Assembly (NCBI GenBank): GCA_030672225.1 | Contig: DAOVGW010000031.1 | Location: 1-5,196, forward strand | Source: Dehalococcoidales bacterium | Lineage (GTDB): Bacteria > Chloroflexota > Dehalococcoidia > Dehalococcoidales > ARS1013 | Reading direction: 5' to 3' | DNA length: 5,196 bases | Part shown: one piece after another, positions 1 through 5,196 of the stretch | How the letters are laid out: every line of letters begins with the position of its first letter | Position numbering within the stretch: position 1 is the stretch's first letter | Position numbers and translations under genes: made by a program | The notes under the pieces: model-generated | The model's input: only the letters and a program-made list of their open reading frames with translations | What the model was told of the DNA's origin: nothing | The model's database searches: none

Positions 1-20
1 TTTGCCTCTCTTTGGCTCTC
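1..20. repeat. 10-bp imperfect tandem repeat at window edge
   Basis: TTTGCCTCTC is followed directly by TTTGGCTCTC, a 9/10 match. Read on the minus strand (the direction of the operon) this gives GAGAG-rich sequence 22-41 bases past the nnr stop codon. The final GAGAGG lies right at the window edge and could be the Shine-Dalgarno of a next gene starting just outside. The A/T-rich stretch between it and the nnr stop has no hairpin, so nothing here marks the end of the operon. Confidence 0.5.
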
Positions 21-41
21 GTTTAATATTTACTTCTTAAA

Positions 42-1583
42 TCATGTTTCTTTTAGCTGTTTAATAACTAAAGGTAGCACCGGCAGAAGGTCACTGGCGA
101 GCATGCCGGCATCGCCCAGCCGGGCGCTGACCACATTAGCGGCTTGAGCGTGCAAAAAGACGCCCAAGGCAGCGGCATCAAACAGGGATAGACCCTGAGC
201 CAGCAGTCCGGCAATCACTCCAGCCAGGACATCGCCGGTGCCAGCCGAGGCTAACCCGGCATTGGCTACTGGGCTAATCCGGCACCTGCCATTCGGTGCA
301 CAAGTAACAGTATAGGCCCCCTTAAGGACAAGCGTTTTGTGCCACTCTGAAGCTACCCGTTTGGCAATGCCCACTCTATCGGCCTGCACTTCAGCTACTG
401 AAACCCCCGCCAGCCTGGCCATTTCTCCGGGGTGTGGCGTGAGTATAGCATCACCGGCTAGCTTCTGCCACCAGCCTGGGGTTCTGGCCAGGGTGTTAAT
501 AGCGTCAGCATCAAGTACCAGGGGCGGCAGTGCTGAGCCGGACTGAAAAAGAACAGACTTAATAAAGCCTATAACCTGTTCACTCTGCCCCAGACCACAG
601 CCCAGCAGCAGGACATTGCAACTTTTTAGTTCCGAGAGGACAAGACTAGCCGCTTCGGCAGATACAACGCCAGGGCTAGCTTCGGGTAGTGGCAGATGGG
701 TTGCCTCAGTTAGCTTGGTAGCCAGAATCGGCTGCAAGGTGGTGGCTGTTGCCAGGGTTACCAGCCCTGCGCCAACTCTCATGGCACCCGAGCAGGCAAG
801 ATAAGCAGCGCCAATATAGTTTATTGATCCAGCAACAACAAGAACCCGGCCAAAGCTACCCTTATTAGCTCCTAGCGGGCGTCGGGGAAGAACTGACCTG
901 GCCCACCCCTCAGTGATAAGCTCAGTTGTTACCTCACCGGCAAGATGAGCAGGTAGGCCAATATCGGCAACAGTTATTACCCCGGCCCTCTCGGCACCGG
1001 GTGGGTTAAACAGGCCCGGTTTGGCAAAGCCAAGGGTAATAGTATGCTCAGCATAAAGAGCAGCCTGGTCTACAGCACCGCTGTCGCTATCAAGTCCGGA
1101 AGGTAAATCTAGAGCAATGAGCTTAAGACCCGGGCACTTCTTCTTGGCCACAGCTACCTGCTCTAATGCCTCTCGGAAGATGCCACCAAGTGGCCGGCTC
1201 CGGCCGGTGCCAAATAGGGCATCAATAACGGCACTGGCTGATAATAGCTGCTCATCAAGCCGGTCAAGGTCTTCAAAACAGGCTATGCCCCGTTCCTGAA
1301 CCAACTTAAGGTTTTTATCATCCGCCGCTCTTTTGCCGAGGAGAAAAAGGCTGAGCCTGGCTCCCCAGTCACGAAGATGGCGGGCAGCCACCAGCCCATC
1401 GCCACCATTATTGCCCGGCCCTATCAAGATGAGGATTTGTTTTTTATTAACATCACCGAGGATACGCCTGACTTCACAGGCTACGGCTTTACCGGCATTT
1501 TCCATAAGCCTGTCGGTAGTAAGACCAATCTTGGCCGCCTCCTGCTCTGCCTTACGCATCTCTTCTGCGGTTAAAACCTTCAC
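42..1583 (-). CDS. nnr: Bifunctional NAD(P)H-hydrate epimerase / ADP-dependent NAD(P)H-hydrate dehydratase (Nnr, YjeF fusion)
   Basis: This cytosolic metabolite-repair enzyme acts on NAD(P)HX, the hydrated and inactive form of NAD(P)H. The N-terminal YjeF_N half interconverts the R and S epimers, and the C-terminal half dehydrates the S form using ADP. Numbering is from GTG 1583 (513 aa, normal for the fusion). The epimerase half shows GPGNNGGDG (55-63), DALFGTGRS (121-129) and DLPSGLDSDSG (159-169). The dehydratase half, a ribokinase-like fold, shows NKGSFGRVLVVAGS (240-253; family usually HKG), LVLDADAIN (355-362), LTPHPGEM (381-388), LKGAYT (420-425) and NAGLASAGTGDVLAG (441-455), with catalytic Asp about 451. 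The frame is open back to a TTG at 1646 that overlaps the upstream stop by 4 bp. That TTG has no properly spaced Shine-Dalgarno and would add 21 residues ahead of the usual family start, MKVLTAEEM. GTG 1583 has AAAAGAGG 7 bases upstream. It is the last operon gene seen, 59 bp after the Mut7-C gene. Confidence 0.95.
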   Translation of the reverse strand: MKVLTAEEMRKAEQEAAKIGLTTDRLMENAGKAVACEVRRILGDVNKKQILILIGPGNNGGDGLVAARHLRDWGARLSLFLLGKRAADDKNLKLVQERGIACFEDLDRLDEQLLSASAVIDALFGTGRSRPLGGIFREALEQVAVAKKKCPGLKLIALDLPSGLDSDSGAVDQAALYAEHTITLGFAKPGLFNPPGAERAGVITVADIGLPAHLAGEVTTELITEGWARSVLPRRPLGANKGSFGRVLVVAGSINYIGAAYLACSGAMRVGAGLVTLATATTLQPILATKLTEATHLPLPEASPGVVSAEAASLVLSELKSCNVLLLGCGLGQSEQVIGFIKSVLFQSGSALPPLVLDADAINTLARTPGWWQKLAGDAILTPHPGEMARLAGVSVAEVQADRVGIAKRVASEWHKTLVLKGAYTVTCAPNGRCRISPVANAGLASAGTGDVLAGVIAGLLAQGLSLFDAAALGVFLHAQAANVVSARLGDAGMLASDLLPVLPLVIKQLKET

Positions 1584-1590
1584 CGTAAAA

Positions 1591-1598
1591 CCTCTTTT
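1591..1598 (-). promoter_or_regulatory. Ribosome binding site fixing the nnr start at GTG 1583
   Basis: On the minus strand AAAAGAGG stands 7 bases before GTG at 1583-1581. The competing TTG at 1646 has only GGAAAG, directly abutting the start codon, which is too close to serve. This decides the start and gives the family-typical N-terminus MKVLTAEEM. Confidence 0.75.
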
Positions 1599-1642
1599 GG
1601 CAAAGTGAGTAGCTTGAAGTGTAGCAATATCCCAGGCTATGG

Positions 1643-2134
1643 TCAACTTTCCATAAACCTATCCAGTCTCTTGGTCATTGCCTGCCAGTGTGTTCCCCGC
1701 CAGTAGAGCCGGTGGCAGGCAGGACACTCCATATACTGGTCCTGAGTCTTGAAAACATGGGGCGGCACCTGCTCCTTTACCTGCTCCTTGCTTCTCTCTA
1801 CCAGAGGCTGGTTGCACTCAAGGCAGATAGAGAACGGCCTAAACCTAAGGTCCAGATTTAGGGCATCTTTTACCTGCTTAATTTGCCGCTCCGGTTCATC
1901 ACTAGTGATAAGGATAGCCCTCAGCCGGCCGCTGGTTATCAGCCGTCTTTTCATAATCTGGGTGTCCCTGGTTAATATCACCCTGCCCTCAGCCCGGGCA
2001 ATAGCCACCATGCCGGAGTCATCACTACCGCTAAAAAAGACAGTGTCATAGCCCGTCATCCTCAGCCACCTAGCCAGCTTGCCAACATTGTTATCAACTA
2101 TGAATTTGGGAGCCTTTATTTGTCTCACCCCCAT
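1643..2134 (-). CDS. Mut7-C family PIN-like RNase domain protein with zinc ribbon
   Basis: The 163-aa protein is a stand-alone Mut7-C domain, named after the C-terminal part of animal Mut-7 exonuclease. The N-terminal part, KFIVDNNVGKLARWLRMTGYDT (10-31), is the family hallmark of a PIN-like nuclease fold. Likely metal-binding acidic residues are Asp14, Asp38/39 and Asp57 (in LTRDTQI). The C-terminal part is a zinc ribbon, CLEC (104-107) and CPAC (137-140), followed by YWRGTHWQAM, also typical of the family. Length matches other bacterial members. Predicted activity is RNA cleavage in the cytosol; no substrate can be read from the sequence. The ATG is preceded by GAGGTG two bases upstream, aligned as in the AGGAGGTGAT consensus. 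It lies 77 bp after the MBL gene and 59 bp before nnr, inside the same-strand train. Confidence 0.9.
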   Translation of the reverse strand: MGVRQIKAPKFIVDNNVGKLARWLRMTGYDTVFFSGSDDSGMVAIARAEGRVILTRDTQIMKRRLITSGRLRAILITSDEPERQIKQVKDALNLDLRFRPFSICLECNQPLVERSKEQVKEQVPPHVFKTQDQYMECPACHRLYWRGTHWQAMTKRLDRFMES

Positions 2135-2211
2135 AACACCTCATTAGAACCTGCAAATGCGGATAGCTGCTTCTCTATTCGCTCACCCTCCAAAGGGTCA
2201 AGGTATGACTT

Positions 2212-2982
2212 TTATAGCTCAAGCTGCATACCCTCATAAGCTAGTTTGATGGAACAATTTAATTCCTCTGCCACCACGGCTAATTCTGCCCCAATCTCCG
2301 CCTCCAGAGCCGGATTCATATGGACGGTAACCACCCGTGGCAGATAGCCCTTAAGCTTTTGAAAGCTGGCCAGTTCCTCCCTTAGCAGGCTGGGGGTGAG
2401 GTGTCTCGACTCCCTGCCGAATTCTAGATACCTATCTGAGGCGGTAACATCAATAACAAGCAGCTGGGGTGACACATATTGCCAGCACAAGTCCAGACCT
2501 GGTCCGGCATCCCCGGTATAGAAGAGTGCTTTGCCTAAAGCAGAGGTAAGTTGATAGCCAACTGCCGGCCCAGTATGAGCTACCGGCACTACCAAAACAC
2601 TGTAGCCTGCAATTTGCATTTTCTGGTAGGGCTCTACTTCATGGAACTTAATGGTTGGCTTCTCTTGGGGCTTTTCCAGAAATTTGGGATAGAGGTCACC
2701 ACTTAAGAGATGGGTTAAGAGGGCTTCCTTAACCGGCGCCGTAGAGTAAATGCTGATGACCTCCTGGCGCAGGAAAAAGTTCATAGCTATAGCCGGTATA
2801 TCCCTAATATGGTCATAGTGTTGATGGGTGATAAGGATTGCCTTAATTTTTAGCTGGGCGGAAAAAGACAGGCTGGAGGTAAGCCCACCGGCGTCTAAAA
2901 CCAGGATACCATCAATTAACAGGCTCAAGAGCTTGGTATCTTCAGATTCAGTGTTGTGTGCTCCCAGAAACTTAATCTTCAT
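2212..2982 (-). CDS. MBL-fold metallo-hydrolase (RNase Z / class II cyclic-nucleotide phosphodiesterase-like)
   Basis: This 256-aa protein carries a complete set of metallo-beta-lactamase ligands. The core is THQHYDH (His53, His55, Asp57, His58), with His136 (VAHTGP), Asp158 (YTGDAG) and His221 (HMNP). Such a two-metal site hydrolyses phosphodiester or ester bonds. The opening MKIKFLGAHN and DAGGLTSSL resemble the phosphodiesterase/RNase Z branch rather than lactamases or glyoxalases. The true substrate cannot be read: tRNA 3' ends, cyclic nucleotides or other phosphodiesters are all possible, and I see no clear RNase Z exosite insertion. No signal peptide is evident, so it is probably cytosolic. 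The ATG has only a distant AAAGG (13 bases) upstream, so initiation may rely on coupling to the preceding transporter gene, 20 bp away. The frame downstream of its stop stays open for 28 codons. Confidence 0.88.
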   Translation of the reverse strand: MKIKFLGAHNTESEDTKLLSLLIDGILVLDAGGLTSSLSFSAQLKIKAILITHQHYDHIRDIPAIAMNFFLRQEVISIYSTAPVKEALLTHLLSGDLYPKFLEKPQEKPTIKFHEVEPYQKMQIAGYSVLVVPVAHTGPAVGYQLTSALGKALFYTGDAGPGLDLCWQYVSPQLLVIDVTASDRYLEFGRESRHLTPSLLREELASFQKLKGYLPRVVTVHMNPALEAEIGAELAVVAEELNCSIKLAYEGMQLEL

Positions 2983-3002
2983 TCTTTTTTAGCAACCTTT
3001 CA

Positions 3003-3668
3003 CTAATCTGTGATGCGAAAGGGGTTAAAGTTCGTCTCGTAGTCATAGGTATCAACCTTCTCCTTTCTCTTTAAGTAGTTGACCGTGGTGTAGGTGAACG
3101 GAGTAGCGATGGCTTCAATAGCAGTCTTAGCCAACCAGTGATGTAAAATCATTATCAGGGCAAATGACGGGGTGCCAACAAAAGCCAGGGTAATAAATAC
3201 TGCCGTGTCCAGTCCCTGTCCCACTATGGTGGAACCAATAGTTCGGCTCCACAGCCAGCGCCCCTTAGTTAAAATCTTCATCTTGGCCAGGACAAAGGAG
3301 TTGACAAACTCGCCAACCAGGTAGCCACCGAATGAGGCAACCAGCAGTCTCGGCGTAAAGCCCAAGATGCTCTCATAAGCCTCCTGACCCTCCCAGAAGG
3401 GGGCCGGGGGTAGAAGCTGTCCCACCCAGGCAAATATAACGAAGATGAGGTTACATAAAAAGCCTAGCCAGATAACCCTCCTGGCCCAGCGATAACCATA
3501 GACCTCGGTGAGAATATCACCAAAAATGTAGCTCAGAGGGAAGATAACTATCGCCGCCGGCAGAATAAGAGAGCCAATACTTATCACCTTCACGGCAATG
3601 ATATTAGCTGTAATGAGGGAGGTGACAAAGATGGCCGAAATTACCAAAAAGCGGTGTGAGACATTCAT
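3003..3668 (-). CDS. yhhQ: Queuosine precursor transporter, YhhQ/QPTR family
   Basis: The 221-aa integral membrane protein belongs to the YhhQ (DUF165, vitamin-uptake-like) family, whose E. coli member imports queuosine precursors (preQ0/preQ1) for tRNA wobble modification. Seen here: about six hydrophobic segments near 7-29, 31-50, 65-84, 107-129, 145-165 and 168-188, the conserved GDILTEVYGYRWARR (50-64), the GQGLDTAVF segment (150-158), and the family's C-terminal tail DTYDYETNFNPF (206-217). Length is normal. The ATG is preceded by AAAGG at 9 bases. It sits 34 bp after corA and 20 bp before the MBL gene. The family assignment is firm. Exact substrate choice (preQ0, preQ1 or queuine) is inferred, since no queuosine biosynthesis or tgt gene lies in the window. 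Confidence 0.9.
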   Translation of the reverse strand: MNVSHRFLVISAIFVTSLITANIIAVKVISIGSLILPAAIVIFPLSYIFGDILTEVYGYRWARRVIWLGFLCNLIFVIFAWVGQLLPPAPFWEGQEAYESILGFTPRLLVASFGGYLVGEFVNSFVLAKMKILTKGRWLWSRTIGSTIVGQGLDTAVFITLAFVGTPSFALIMILHHWLAKTAIEAIATPFTYTTVNYLKRKEKVDTYDYETNFNPFRITD

Positions 3669-3702
3669 TATTTAGCGCCTTTGCCAAAACGGGGCGGCAC
3701 CG

Positions 3703-4653
3703 CTAGATGATACGTATTCGCCGGAAGAAGTAGAGCATGCCACCAATAACAACCAGCACGATAAGGAACACGAGTAGAAAGGAGTAGCTGCGGTCTTCAA
3801 AAGGCCCCAATGGGATGTTCATTCCAAAGATACTTGCCACCACAGTAATAGGCAGGAGAATAGTAGCAATGATAGTCAGCATTCGTACGACTTCATTGGT
3901 ACGGTTAGTCGCCAGCGAATCATGGGTATCATTTAATCCTTCAATAATCTCCTTGTACTCATCCAAGCCATCCCAAATCTTGTCCACATGGTCAACCACA
4001 TCACCAAAGTAGACCGACAAATCCAACTTCTTAACAAAGCGGCGCACCCTGGGTTCCAGACTGCCAATAACCGCCCGCATCGGCCAGATAATACGGCGAA
4101 AGGAGATAATATCACGCCGTATCATGGAGATTCCCCGCACTGTGCCCTTCTTCCTGTCAGAGAAGATGTCGTCTTCCACCTCCTCAATACTATCACCAAC
4201 CTTGTCTAGTATCGGCAGGCAATAATCAACCAGCCTGTCAAGTATGCGATAGAGAAGAAAACCCGAGCCCTGACTGAAATACTCCTGCCGCGACTCCTCA
4301 TCAATCTGGCACTCCCGAAACAGCTTTACCAGTGGTTTAAGCTCTCCTTTATGTACCGTAATCAGGTAGTTTTGGCCAATAAACACCGATACTTGGCTGG
4401 AGGTAAGCACCCGCTCCCGTTTCCTGTATATTGGAAAGTGAAATACCAGGAACAGGTAGTCCTTGTATTCATCAATTTTAGGGCGCTGGATTCGGCTGAG
4501 TATGTCATCCAGGTCAAGGGAGTGAAAAGGGTAGTGCTCGGCCAGATACGCTGCCTCTTTCTCAGTTGGATGCTCAATATTAACCCAGGTTAGCTCACCC
4601 CAGGTAAGTGAATCCATATTCAGCTCTTCTTTTTTGATTTGAGGTGCAGTCAT
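3703..4653 (-). CDS. corA: CorA-family magnesium/cobalt channel
   Basis: This is a 316-aa member of the CorA family, pentameric inner-membrane channels for Mg2+ and also Co2+/Ni2+. A long acidic cytosolic domain, with the family-like WVNIEHPTEKE and DLDDILSRIQRPKID stretches, leads through a helical stalk to two C-terminal membrane helices at about 258-276 and 292-310. The signature GMN stands at 277-279, just after the first helix. The following outer loop, IPLGPFEDRSYS, is not the common MPEL type, but it keeps acidic residues. The tail RRIRII is basic, as expected for a cytosolic end. The frame extends to a TTG at 4680. ATG 4653 is preferred because AAAGGGTGAT precedes it, whereas TTG has no Shine-Dalgarno and would lie almost at the predicted transcription start. 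It is the first gene of the minus-strand train. Confidence 0.93.
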   Translation of the reverse strand: MTAPQIKKEELNMDSLTWGELTWVNIEHPTEKEAAYLAEHYPFHSLDLDDILSRIQRPKIDEYKDYLFLVFHFPIYRKRERVLTSSQVSVFIGQNYLITVHKGELKPLVKLFRECQIDEESRQEYFSQGSGFLLYRILDRLVDYCLPILDKVGDSIEEVEDDIFSDRKKGTVRGISMIRRDIISFRRIIWPMRAVIGSLEPRVRRFVKKLDLSVYFGDVVDHVDKIWDGLDEYKEIIEGLNDTHDSLATNRTNEVVRMLTIIATILLPITVVASIFGMNIPLGPFEDRSYSFLLVFLIVLVVIGGMLYFFRRIRII

Positions 4654-4657
4654 GGAA

Positions 4658-4667
4658 ATCACCCTTT
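4658..4667 (-). promoter_or_regulatory. Ribosome binding site fixing the corA start at ATG 4653
   Basis: Minus-strand AAAGGGTGAT lies four bases before ATG 4653. Its GGTGAT end pairs with the extreme 16S 3' tail, so the short spacing is acceptable. No such sequence precedes the TTG at 4680, whose upstream bases read TAGAATAGCTGA. Confidence 0.7.
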
Positions 4668-4691
4668 CCCCAGTAGCCAATCAGCTATTCT

Positions 4692-4700
4692 ATTCTACCA
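4692..4700 (-). promoter_or_regulatory. Candidate extended -10 promoter for the corA operon
   Basis: On the minus strand TGGTAGAAT fits the extended -10 form TGnTAtaAT, with the hexamer TAGAAT matching 5 of 6. A second overlapping TAGAAT follows at 4687-4692. No good -35 is found at 16-18 bp, which extended -10 promoters can tolerate. Transcription would begin near 4685 and give a leader of about 30 bases to ATG 4653, too short for a metal riboswitch. Confidence 0.4.
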
Positions 4701-4707
4701 CAATCCT

Positions 4708-4736
4708 TTGTCCTATAGCACCAAACCTGATATACT
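4708..4736 (+). promoter_or_regulatory. Candidate promoter for the small Cys-rich gene
   Basis: TTGTCC (4708-4713, 4/6 to TTGACA) is followed after exactly 17 bp by TATACT (4731-4736, 5/6 to TATAAT). Transcription would start near 4743, about 28 bases before ATG 4771. It points away from corA, and its spacer covers the zone where the corA -35 would lie. Confidence 0.55.
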
Positions 4737-4741
4737 ATAGG
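4712..4741. repeat. Perfect 7-bp inverted repeat between divergent genes, possible operator
   Basis: CCTATAG (4712-4718) and CTATAGG (4735-4741) are perfect inverted copies separated by 16 bp. Each holds the self-complementary CTATAG, so they also form direct repeats 22 bp apart, about two helical turns. The left copy touches the -35 of the plus promoter and the -35 zone of the corA promoter. The right copy overlaps the plus -10. This layout suits a dimeric regulator acting on both genes. The arms are certain; the operator role is inferred. Confidence 0.4.
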
Positions 4742-4770
4742 CAGAATTTTACTACAAATTAGGGCTAAAA

Positions 4771-4935
4771 ATGAAGCCCCCATTAAGAGCTAGGATTACC
4801 CTCAGAATCAAAAAGGCACTGGGAATGAATATATTCCTGTGCGATAGCTGTAAATGGAACTGGCGCGGGGCGTGCCACATCCCGGAGCGCCCCAATGCTA
4901 CCTGGTGCCCTGACTATGAAAAACGGGGAAGGTAA
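4771..4935 (+). CDS. Small four-cysteine protein of unknown function
   Basis: This is a 54-residue open frame from ATG 4771 to TAA 4935. The N-terminal 20 residues (MKPPLRARITLRIKKALGMN) are strongly basic and could form an amphipathic helix. The rest carries cysteines at 24, 27, 35 and 46 (C-x2-C-x7-C-x10-C) within FLCDSCKWNWRGACH and PERPNATWCPDYEKRGR. Four well-spaced cysteines suggest one bound Zn2+ or an iron centre, perhaps for binding nucleic acid given the basic residues. That the frame is real is supported by a 17-bp-spaced promoter upstream, an AGGG six bases before the ATG, and a cysteine/tryptophan-rich composition unlikely by chance. The tail feels familiar from short Cys-rich proteins of Dehalococcoidia, but I cannot name a family. 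It is divergent from corA and ends 112 bp before the tRNA. Confidence 0.7.
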   Translation: MKPPLRARITLRIKKALGMNIFLCDSCKWNWRGACHIPERPNATWCPDYEKRGR

Positions 4936-4950
4936 TGTCATTACTTCCCC
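4925..4950 (-). terminator. Stable hairpin, intrinsic terminator for minus-strand transcription
   Basis: GGGGAAG (4925-4931) pairs with CTTCCCC (4944-4950). After one bulged G (4932), TAAT pairs with ATTA around a 3-base loop, giving 11 bp. On the minus strand the hairpin is followed at once by GTTTTTC (4924-4918), the form of an intrinsic terminator. On the plus strand only TAAAAC follows, so it is a poor terminator that way, though it could protect the 3' end of the small mRNA. The stop codon of the Cys-rich gene (4933-4935) lies in the stem. Confidence 0.5.
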
Positions 4951-4984
4951 TAAAACACCCTTGTCGTTTGCCTACCCCTTGTGG

Positions 4985-5014
4985 TTGACAATAGTCTAAA
5001 AAGACCTATACAAT
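4985..5014 (+). promoter_or_regulatory. Strong promoter of the tRNA gene
   Basis: A perfect -35, TTGACA (4985-4990), is followed by overlapping -10 choices: TATACA at 16 bp (5007-5012, 4/6) or TACAAT at 18 bp (5009-5014, 5/6). Transcription would start around 5020, leaving a leader of roughly 28 bases to be removed by RNase P. The leader holds the second copy of a CAATGCC direct repeat (5011-5017 and 5024-5030). Confidence 0.75.
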
Positions 5015-5047
5015 GCCTAAAGTCAATGCCAATCTAGAGTCGGCAAT

Positions 5048-5119
5048 GGCAGCGTAGCTCAGTGGTAGAGCAGGGGACTCATAAGCCCTTGGTCACTGGT
5101 TCAATCCCAGTCGCTGCCA
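5048..5119 (+). tRNA. tRNA with CAU anticodon (elongator Met, or Ile2)
   Basis: A full cloverleaf of 72 bases is present. The acceptor GGCAGCG (5048-5054) pairs perfectly with CGCTGCC (5112-5118), with discriminator A at 5119. The D arm is GCTC/GAGC with loop AGTGGTA, and the T arm is ACTGG/CCAGT with loop TTCAATC. The anticodon loop CTCATAA holds CAT at 5080-5082. CCA is not encoded; the next bases are CTTTTTT. G1-C72 is paired, so this is not the initiator. The anticodon stem GGGGA/GCCCT has a G-U at 27-43 and an A-G mismatch at 31-39. A CAU tRNA can read Met, or AUA-Ile after lysidine modification by TilS. The D loop and the GGTCxCTGGTTCAA region resemble E. coli Ile2, so I leave the identity open. 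Confidence 0.95.
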
Positions 5120-5139
5120 CTTTTTTATGTTTTATAAAA
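5120..5139 (+). terminator. T-rich tract directly after the tRNA
   Basis: Six T residues (5121-5126) follow the acceptor stem after one base, and a palindromic TTTTATAAAA lies at 5130-5139. There is no separate GC-rich hairpin. Termination could use the T arm/acceptor of the tRNA as the preceding stem, or occur beyond the window. Nothing else recognisable lies between here and the right edge, apart from a weak 5-bp TGGCC/GGCCA inverted repeat (5145-5164). Confidence 0.3.
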
Positions 5140-5196
5140 CAGCCTGGCCTAAGTAATATGGCCAAAGCACTATCCCTAGGACAATCTTCCAAAATC

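Noticed and set aside
337..2051. Several plus-strand open frames of 60-100 codons opposite nnr and the Mut7-C gene
   Set aside because: They lie antisense to genes with clear family motifs, show no recognisable motifs themselves and are the usual shadows of well-filled coding sequence.
2184..2198. ACCCT/AGGGT hairpin in the 77-bp gap as an internal terminator
   Set aside because: A five-base stem with no following T tract on the minus strand is too weak.
3669..3702. preQ1 riboswitch before the queuosine-precursor transporter
   Set aside because: The 34-bp gap between corA and the transporter has no C-rich pseudoknot-forming sequence of that class; only a weak AAAGG is present.
3815..4593. 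Open frames of 60-80 codons on both strands within corA
   Set aside because: They are out-of-frame readings of the CorA coding sequence with no motif support.
4654..4770. Magnesium riboswitch (M-box) upstream of corA
   Set aside because: The whole gap is 117 bp, shared with a divergent promoter, and the likely leader is only about 30 bases; an M-box needs more, and no matching helices are seen.
5130..5196. Possible minus-strand promoter (TTGTCC near 5180 with CATATT) and small palindromes at the right edge
   Set aside because: The -10 match is 4/6, the palindromes are short and A/T-rich, and a transcript would run antisense through the tRNA; chance is sufficient explanation.

Overview
The window looks like an ordinary chromosomal stretch of a bacterium with roughly balanced base composition. 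I lean towards Chloroflexota/Dehalococcoidia. The lean rests on the feel of the proteins: a fused Nnr, a stand-alone Mut7-C RNase, an MBL protein beginning MKIKFLGAHNTES, and a tiny Cys-rich protein with a PERPNATWCPDY tail. It is an impression, not a proof. There are no insertion sequences, phage genes or CRISPR arrays.

Layout: about nine tenths of the window is a minus-strand gene train read from right to left. It begins with a CorA-type Mg2+ channel (4653-3703), followed by a YhhQ-family queuosine-precursor transporter (3668-3003). Next come an MBL-fold metallo-hydrolase (2982-2212), a Mut7-C PIN-like RNase with a zinc ribbon (2134-1643) and a bifunctional NAD(P)HX epimerase/dehydratase (1583-42). 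Gaps are 34, 20, 77 and 59 bp and I see no clear terminator between genes, so one operon is likely. Two starts are corrected from the longest open frames: corA to ATG 4653 and nnr to GTG 1583. Both have good Shine-Dalgarno sequences, which the upstream TTG codons lack.

The right end is plus-strand. A 54-residue Cys-rich protein (4771-4935) is divergent from corA. The 117-bp gap between them holds two back-to-back promoter candidates interleaved with a perfect 7-bp inverted repeat (CCTATAG...CTATAGG). After it come a strong hairpin that swallows the small gene's stop codon, a near-consensus promoter (TTGACA), and a complete CCA-less tRNA with a CAU anticodon (5048-5119), which could be elongator Met or Ile2.

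Functionally the operon mixes housekeeping tasks: Mg2+ uptake, uptake of a tRNA-modification precursor, two probable metal-dependent hydrolases/nucleases, and repair of damaged NAD(P)H. A shared RNA theme (queuosine transporter, MBL hydrolase, Mut7-C RNase, adjacent tRNA) is possible but inferential. The least explained items are the small Cys-rich protein and the shared corA control region.
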